Part shown: one piece after another, positions 59,881 through 64,000 of the stretch
Layout: the number at the start of each line of letters is the position of its first letter
Numbering within the stretch: position 1 is the stretch's first letter
Source of the DNA: DASTPP01 sp035762175
GTDB taxonomy: Bacteria > Myxococcota_A > Polyangia > Polyangiales > Polyangiaceae
DNA: 64,000 nucleotides
Assembly: GCA_035762175.1 (NCBI GenBank)
Contig: DASTPP010000344.1
Location: 20,755-84,754, forward strand
Direction of reading: 5' to 3'
The notes under the pieces: model-generated
What the model was told of the DNA's origin: nothing
Seen by the model: only the letters and a program-made list of their open reading frames with translations
The model's database searches: none
Program-made: the position numbers and the translations under genes

Positions 59881-61104
59881 ATGATTCCGACACGCTTTCG
59901 CAACCTCGACCGCGCGCGCCAGCTCTACGGCGACCGGGCCGACCGGCTCGCGGGCTTTCTGTTCCGATGCGACCCGCCGGCCGACCGGGCCGTCGAAGCC
60001 ATGGCGTCGCTGCCGCCGGGGCGGGGCTGGGCCCTGCTCAAGCGCGCCATCGCCTCGGGCGTCGAGTCCGTGCCCGAGGCCCCCGAGGCGTTTCGCGAGC
60101 TCTTTCGCGAGCTCGAGCGCGTGCCCGCCTGGGTCGACCGCCCGACGCTCGATCGCGGCGGCCGGCTGCTCTTGCGCTCGGGCCTCCTCGGCGGCCTGGT
60201 GCTCGGCACCGCGTCGCTCGTGTACGGTTACAGCTCGCCGGGCGGCAACAAGCCCCTCATCGCCTCGGGCGCGCTCAGCCACTCGGTCGGGCGGCGCCTG
60301 GGCGAGACCTCGCGCTTCGTGCAGGCCACCTGCTCGCCCGGCGGGCTCGACCGCCGCGGCGCGGGCTTCGACGCGACGGTGCGCGTGCGCGTGATGCACG
60401 CGCAGGTGCGGCGCCTGCTGCGCGCCTCGGGGCGCTGGCGCAACGACGACTGGGGCGAGCCCATCAACCAGCACGACATGGCCGCGACCTCGCTGCTCTT
60501 CTCGCTCGCGGTCATCGACGGCCTGCGCAAGCTCGGCTTCCGGGTGAGCCAGAGCGAGGTCGACGACTACCTGCACCTCTGGCGCTACTCGGGCCACCTG
60601 ATGGGCGTCGACCCCGAGCTCTTGCCCGCGTCCGAGGGCGACGCGCGTCGGCTCTGGGGCCTGATCGAGCTGACCGAGGGCGAGCCCGACGACGACTCGC
60701 GCGCGCTCACGCGCGCCCTGCTCGACGCGCCCCTCGCCCAAGCGCGCACGCCGGACGAGCGCCGCCAGGCCGAACGCATCGTCGCGCTCTCGCGCACCTT
60801 CTGCCGGGCGCTCGTGGGCGACCGGCTCGCCGACCAGCTCGCGGTGCCGCGCTCGCAGCTGCGCCACGTCCTGCCCGCGCTCCGGCTCGCGGTCGGCCGC
60901 TTCGAGCGCGCCCGCCTCGCCTCGCCCGCCCTCGACCGGCGCGCCTTCGAGGCCGGGCAGCGCTACTGGGCGCGGGCGGTGGCGATCAACCTCGGGCGCT
61001 CGCCGGCCGAGTTCGCGCCGCCCTTGCGGCTCGGCGCGCTGAGCCGCCTCGGGGCGAAGGGGGGGCCGCGCGCGACCGGGCTCGCCGACGCGCCGGGCCT
61101 CTGA
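59881..61104 (+). CDS. MpaB/latex-clearing-protein family oxygenase
   Basis: 407 residues from ATG 59881. Motifs of the DUF2236/MpaB family: SGALSHSVGRRLGETSRFVQ, RVRVMHAQVRRLLRASGRW, WGEPINQHDMAATSLLFSL, and DYLHLWRYSGHLMGVDPELL. Members include the rubber-cleaving Lcp dioxygenase and a mycophenolic acid prenyl-chain oxygenase; a b-type haem is bound by conserved His residues, candidates here being His in MHAQ and in SGHLMG. No Tat or Sec signal is seen, so this one may be cytoplasmic. Convergent with the methyltransferase gene, 7 bp between stops. Confidence 0.87.
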   Translation: MIPTRFRNLDRARQLYGDRADRLAGFLFRCDPPADRAVEAMASLPPGRGWALLKRAIASGVESVPEAPEAFRELFRELERVPAWVDRPTLDRGGRLLLRSGLLGGLVLGTASLVYGYSSPGGNKPLIASGALSHSVGRRLGETSRFVQATCSPGGLDRRGAGFDATVRVRVMHAQVRRLLRASGRWRNDDWGEPINQHDMAATSLLFSLAVIDGLRKLGFRVSQSEVDDYLHLWRYSGHLMGVDPELLPASEGDARRLWGLIELTEGEPDDDSRALTRALLDAPLAQARTPDERRQAERIVALSRTFCRALVGDRLADQLAVPRSQLRHVLPALRLAVGRFERARLASPALDRRAFEAGQRYWARAVAINLGRSPAEFAPPLRLGALSRLGAKGGPRATGLADAPGL

Positions 61105-61111
61105 CGCGGCG

Positions 61112-62839
61112 TCAGGCGCCGACCAGCGCCCAGAGCGCCTTGAGGCGGGGCTCTTCGCCGGGCGCCGCCGGGAAGTCACGCGGCGGATCGAGATCGCGGA
61201 CGCGCTCGAGCCGCCGGCCGGCGCGCGCGGCGGCGTCGTCGAGCACGTGGCGAAACCTCGCGCGGCCGGTGGCGCGGTGGTTGGTGCAGGCGAGCACGAG
61301 GGCGCCGGGCGCGGCGACGGCGAGGGCGGACGCGAGGAGCGAGCCGAGATCGTGCTCGGCGACGAAGCGCGAGGCCTTGGTGGTGGCGAAGCTCGGCGGG
61401 TCGACGACGAGGAGGTCGAAGCGGTCGCCGCGCACGGCCGCGCGGCGCAGAAAGACGAGCGCGTCGTCGCGCACGAGCCGGTGCGTCCGCTCGTCGCCGA
61501 AGCCGTTGGCGCGCAGGTTCTCGGCCGCCCACGCGAGCGCCGGGCGCGAGACGTCGACGGTGACCGTGCGGCGCGCGCCGCCCGCGGCCGCGGCGACCGA
61601 GAAGGCCCCGGTGTACGCGAAGAGGTTGAGCACCGAGCGGCCCGCCGCGGCGGCGCGCACGCGGGCGCGGTTGTCGCGCTGGTCGAGGTAGAGGCCGGTG
61701 GCCAGCCCCGCGCCGAGGCGGCAGAGCAGCACGAGGCCGGCCTCGCGCACCCAGAGCGGGTCGGGCGCCGCCTCGCCGCGCAGGGGCCGCGCGGGGGCGA
61801 CGTCGTCGCGCGTCGGGTCGGCGAGCGTGCTGGCAGAGCGCGGGTGGTGCTTGGCGTAGACGCCCCGGGCGCCGAGCGCCTCGAGCGCCTCGGCGAGGGG
61901 GCCGAGATAGGGGGCCTGGCCCGCGGCGTCGTAGACGTGAACGACCGCGTAGGGCCCGTACAAATCGACGGCGGCGCCGCGGGGCAGCCCGTCGGCCGCC
62001 TCGTTGGCGAGCCGAAACGTCGTCGTCTCGCCCCCCCGATCGAGCCCGTAGCGCGCGAGCCCCGCGCGGGCGAGGCGGGCGCGCCACCCCTCGACCGAGC
62101 CGGGCGGCTCGCGGCGGGCGGACGCCGCGCGCAGGCGCAAGGGCCGGCCGGTGCGCGGGTGCGGGGCCGCGAGGGGGCCCGGCCCGAGCTCGGGCGGGGG
62201 GGCCTTCGACCCGCCCTGCGAGGGGCCGCGGCGGCCCGAAGCGCCCTCCTGGGAGGGGCCACGGCGGCCCGAAGCGCCCTCGCGCGAGCCGTCCTGGCCG
62301 CCTGGCAGCCGGTTGCCGGGGCGAGGCCCCGGCCCGGGCTCGCCGCTTCGGTCACCGTCGCGCGGCGGCTGCCAGGCGCGACGGGCCTTCAGGAGGGCCT
62401 GGCGCATGGGTTCGCTCCGGGCGAGGGGCACGAGCGAGGCGCCCTCGGGGCCCTCGCGCCAGGGGGCGAGGACGGGCGCGGGCGCGCGGCCCTCGCGCGC
62501 CTCGAGAAAGGCGCTGACGCGCGCGACGAGATCGTCGGCGTCGGGCCCACCGGAGGACACGCCCGCCGGCCTCTCGACGACCAGAAGGTCGTCGTCTTCG
62601 TACACGATCTGTTCGGCGAGCAAGGGCGGGCAGAGCCCGCGGGGCGAGGGCGGCGGGTCGGGGGGCGAGTCGGGCGGCGGGCTGCTGCTCACACCGCCCT
62701 CGCCCGTCGCCGGCCCGTTCGCCGGGGGCTCGCCCGCCGCCGGCTCGACCGCCGCCGGTTCGACCGCCGCCGGCTCGACCGCCGCCGGCTCGACCGCCCC
62801 GGGGCCCTGGCCCTCGCCGCCGCCGGCCGGGCCGCTCAC
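61112..62839 (-). CDS. Class I rRNA methyltransferase (RlmI/RlmK-like) fused to a degenerate RluA-like domain
   Basis: 575 residues from GTG 62839, overlapping the peroxiredoxin stop as GTGA. An Ala/Pro/Glu N-terminus with AVEPA repeats leads to a pseudouridine-synthase-like stretch (IVYEDDDLLVVERPAGVSS; LVPLARSEPMRQALL) lacking the HRLD catalytic motif. After a Gly/Pro linker comes the methyltransferase: GLDRGGETTTFRLANEAADG, GVYAKHHPRSAS, then GLYLDQRDNRARVRA, SVLNLFAYTGAFSVAAAAGG and DLLVVDPPSFATTKA. It should methylate 23S rRNA with SAM. The dead synthase-like domain may serve as an RNA-binding module. Confidence 0.85.
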   Translation of the reverse strand: MSGPAGGGEGQGPGAVEPAAVEPAAVEPAAVEPAAGEPPANGPATGEGGVSSSPPPDSPPDPPPSPRGLCPPLLAEQIVYEDDDLLVVERPAGVSSGGPDADDLVARVSAFLEAREGRAPAPVLAPWREGPEGASLVPLARSEPMRQALLKARRAWQPPRDGDRSGEPGPGPRPGNRLPGGQDGSREGASGRRGPSQEGASGRRGPSQGGSKAPPPELGPGPLAAPHPRTGRPLRLRAASARREPPGSVEGWRARLARAGLARYGLDRGGETTTFRLANEAADGLPRGAAVDLYGPYAVVHVYDAAGQAPYLGPLAEALEALGARGVYAKHHPRSASTLADPTRDDVAPARPLRGEAAPDPLWVREAGLVLLCRLGAGLATGLYLDQRDNRARVRAAAAGRSVLNLFAYTGAFSVAAAAGGARRTVTVDVSRPALAWAAENLRANGFGDERTHRLVRDDALVFLRRAAVRGDRFDLLVVDPPSFATTKASRFVAEHDLGSLLASALAVAAPGALVLACTNHRATGRARFRHVLDDAAARAGRRLERVRDLDPPRDFPAAPGEEPRLKALWALVGA

Positions 62840-63294
62840 AGCGCGGCGAGGGCCGAGCGCACGTCTTCGAGGTGGCGCTTGGCGGCCAGCTCGTGGTGAA
62901 ACGCGCCCCGGATGACGCCCTCTTTGTCGATGAGGTAGGTGATGCGCCGGGTCATCTTCAGCAGATTGCCGAGCAGGCCGATGGCCTCGTAGGCGCGGGC
63001 GATCTGCCCGCCCTGGTCGGACAGGAGGTGAAAGGGCAGCTCGAACTGGTCGACGAAGCGCTTTTGCACCTCGGCCGGGTCGAGGCTGACGCCGACGAGA
63101 ACGGTGTCGCGGGCGCTCAGCTCTTGGTACGCATCGCGAAAGGAGCAAGCCTCGGCGGTGCAGACCGGCGTGAAGCTCTTCGGGAAAAAGAAGAGGACGA
63201 CGTTGCTCTTGCCGCGAAAGTCGGCAAGGTTGACGGTCTGCCCGCGAGAGTCTTGGCCCTCGAAGGGGGGGGCGGGGGTGCCGGCGCGAAGCAT
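62836..63294 (-). CDS. Peroxiredoxin, BCP/PrxQ type
   Basis: 152 residues from ATG 63294 with GAGGGG upstream. Thioredoxin fold: LRAGTPAPPFEGQDSRGQTV, FFFPKSFTPVCTAEACSF with peroxidatic Cys45 and resolving Cys50 five residues later, as in PrxQ, then VLVGVSLDPAEVQKRFVDQF and PFHLLSDQGGQIARAYEA. It reduces hydrogen peroxide and organic peroxides with thioredoxin. It is divergent from rplS and coupled to the methyltransferase gene. Confidence 0.95.
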   Translation of the reverse strand: MLRAGTPAPPFEGQDSRGQTVNLADFRGKSNVVLFFFPKSFTPVCTAEACSFRDAYQELSARDTVLVGVSLDPAEVQKRFVDQFELPFHLLSDQGGQIARAYEAIGLLGNLLKMTRRITYLIDKEGVIRGAFHHELAAKRHLEDVRSALAAL

Positions 63295-63355
63295 GGGGCG
63301 CCCCTCATGCCGCAGGCGCGGGGCGCCGGCAAGGGCGGGCGGGCGAGCGCGGGGG

Positions 63356-63383
63356 TTGACAATGCCGCGTTTCTGGGTAGCGT
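63356..63383 (+). promoter_or_regulatory. Promoter of rplS
   Basis: TTGACA (63356-63361), 16 bp, TAGCGT (63378-63383). The transcript would start near 63390, giving a leader of about 28 bases that includes AAGGAG at 63401-63406. Confidence 0.65.
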
Positions 63384-63417
63384 CCCCGGCTCCGCGCACA
63401 AGGAGCCCGCTTTAACC

Positions 63418-63771
63418 ATGCTGAACGCCGCCATCGAGGCCCTCGAAAAAGACCAGCTCCGCGAAGGGTTGCCCACGTTTCGCGTGGGCGACACGATCCG
63501 CGTTTTTTACAAGATCGTCGAGGGCGAGAAAGAGCGCACGCAGGTCTTCCAGGGCGTGGTCATCAAGCGCCACCGCGCCGGCGCCCGCAGCACGTTCACC
63601 GTGCGCAAGGTGAGCTTCGGCGTGGGCGTCGAGCGCGTCTTTCTGCAGCACAGCCCGCGCATCGAGAAGGTCGAGGTCGTCTCGCGCGGCATCGTGCGCC
63701 GGGCGCGGCTCTTCTACCTGCGCGAGCTGTCCGGCAAGGCGGCGCGCCTGCGCGACGAGAAAGACAAGTAG
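63418..63771 (+). CDS. rplS: 50S ribosomal protein L19
   Basis: 117 residues from ATG 63418, the normal length. Typical L19: FRVGDTIRVFYKIVEGEKER, TQVFQGVVIKRHRAGARSTF, TVRKVSFGVGVERVFLQHSP, IVRRARLFYLRELSGKAARL. It sits at the 30S-50S interface. Here it stands without the usual rpsP-rimM-trmD genes upstream, having its own promoter. Confidence 0.97.
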   Translation: MLNAAIEALEKDQLREGLPTFRVGDTIRVFYKIVEGEKERTQVFQGVVIKRHRAGARSTFTVRKVSFGVGVERVFLQHSPRIEKVEVVSRGIVRRARLFYLRELSGKAARLRDEKDK

Positions 63772-63935
63772 GGCGCGCGCCCGGGCGGCGGCCCCCCTCG
63801 GGGCCTCGCCGCCCCGATCGCCGGGCGATGGGCCCGGGCCGATCGGCCTCGCCGTCGCTCTACTTCGCGCGTATGCTGCGTCCCGCCGCCACGGCGTAGC
63901 GATGCGCCCTTCTGGTGTGCAGCGAGGTCCGGTGG

Positions 63936-64000
63936 ATGATCCAGTGTGCGCAATGTGGTGCTTGGAACAAGCCCACGGACAAATACTGCATGAACTGCGG
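63936..64000 (+). CDS. Zinc-ribbon protein, N-terminal end only (runs off the right edge)
   Basis: ATG 63936, with GAGGTC upstream, reads MIQCAQCGAWNKPTDKYCMN followed by CG. The CxxC...CxxC pattern is a zinc ribbon of the kind that begins many myxobacterial regulatory and FHA proteins. The rest is outside the window. Confidence 0.6.
   Translation, partial: MIQCAQCGAWNKPTDKYCMNC

Noticed and set aside
59452..62355. 967-codon minus-strand open frame
   Set aside because: Crosses the oxygenase gene in antisense and the methyltransferase gene in another frame; Arg/Ala/Pro-rich.

Overview
The window is very GC-rich (third codon positions are almost all G or C) and reads like the chromosome of a large-genome myxobacterium-type organism (Myxococcota, probably Polyangia-like). 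The evidence is the mix of a Ser/Thr protein kinase coupled to a TPR/PEGA partner, many lipoproteins with clear lipoboxes, a TonB receptor fused to a TonB-like domain, a sigma-54 activator with an unusual architecture, RCC1 and somatomedin-B-like secreted proteins, and a giant multidomain GTPase. This taxonomic placement is inference from gene content. No tRNA, rRNA or CRISPR array was recognised.

Region by region. 1-5.8 kb: a cut-off lipoprotein and a 1739-residue protein that strings together a degenerate metallophosphoesterase, a proline-rich linker, a WD40 propeller, a Roc-type GTPase with a COR-like region, a zinc-ribbon-like Cys cluster and an intact metallophosphoesterase. This is the most unusual gene here and is built like a sensor-switch-effector conflict protein. 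5.9-11.4 kb: a discoidin-like secreted protein, a kinase/PEGA pair and an SDR protein without catalytic residues. 11.5-17.9 kb: a decaying accessory island with two copies of an HNH cassette (one broken), two broken copies of a PD-(D/E)XK-like nuclease family, a translationally coupled DUF6602 two-gene operon, and an RCC1 lipoprotein interrupted by an in-frame stop. 17.9-27.5 kb: DUF4377 protein, P1 peptidase with a D-Ala-D-Ala ligase-like ATP-grasp enzyme, an ISAs1 transposase remnant, GC-rich tandem hairpins, DprA, an S37 peptidase and two somatomedin-B-like proteins.

27.5-44.4 kb: malic enzyme bracketed by two copies of a multi-hairpin repeat element; a five-gene TonB/ExbB/ExbD/lipoprotein/receptor operon; a divergent sigma-54 activator, with sigma-54-type -24/-12 promoters visible for both directions, so the activator probably controls the transport operon and itself; then a DUF4350-MoxR-DUF58-rsmA operon on the minus strand. 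44.5-64 kb: mostly plus-strand genes: a 57-residue small protein, two large propeller-like lipoproteins, mutS, a glycosyltransferase overlapping a hisC-like aminotransferase, an HPF-like protein, a TPR protein, holB-ricT, an MpaB/Lcp-type oxygenase, a convergent peroxiredoxin/rRNA-methyltransferase pair, rplS, and the start of a zinc-ribbon protein.

Several genes (rsmA, ricT, the DUF6602 partner, a somatomedin-B protein, the 44.9 kb lipoprotein) have no in-frame stop where their family or domain should end, and in the most striking cases run on for hundreds of codons through neighbouring genes. For rsmA, ricT and the DUF6602 partner the interval given here ends at the nearest +1-frame stop, and the entry states where the literal open frame ends. 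This may reflect indels in GC homopolymers (biological or assembly).
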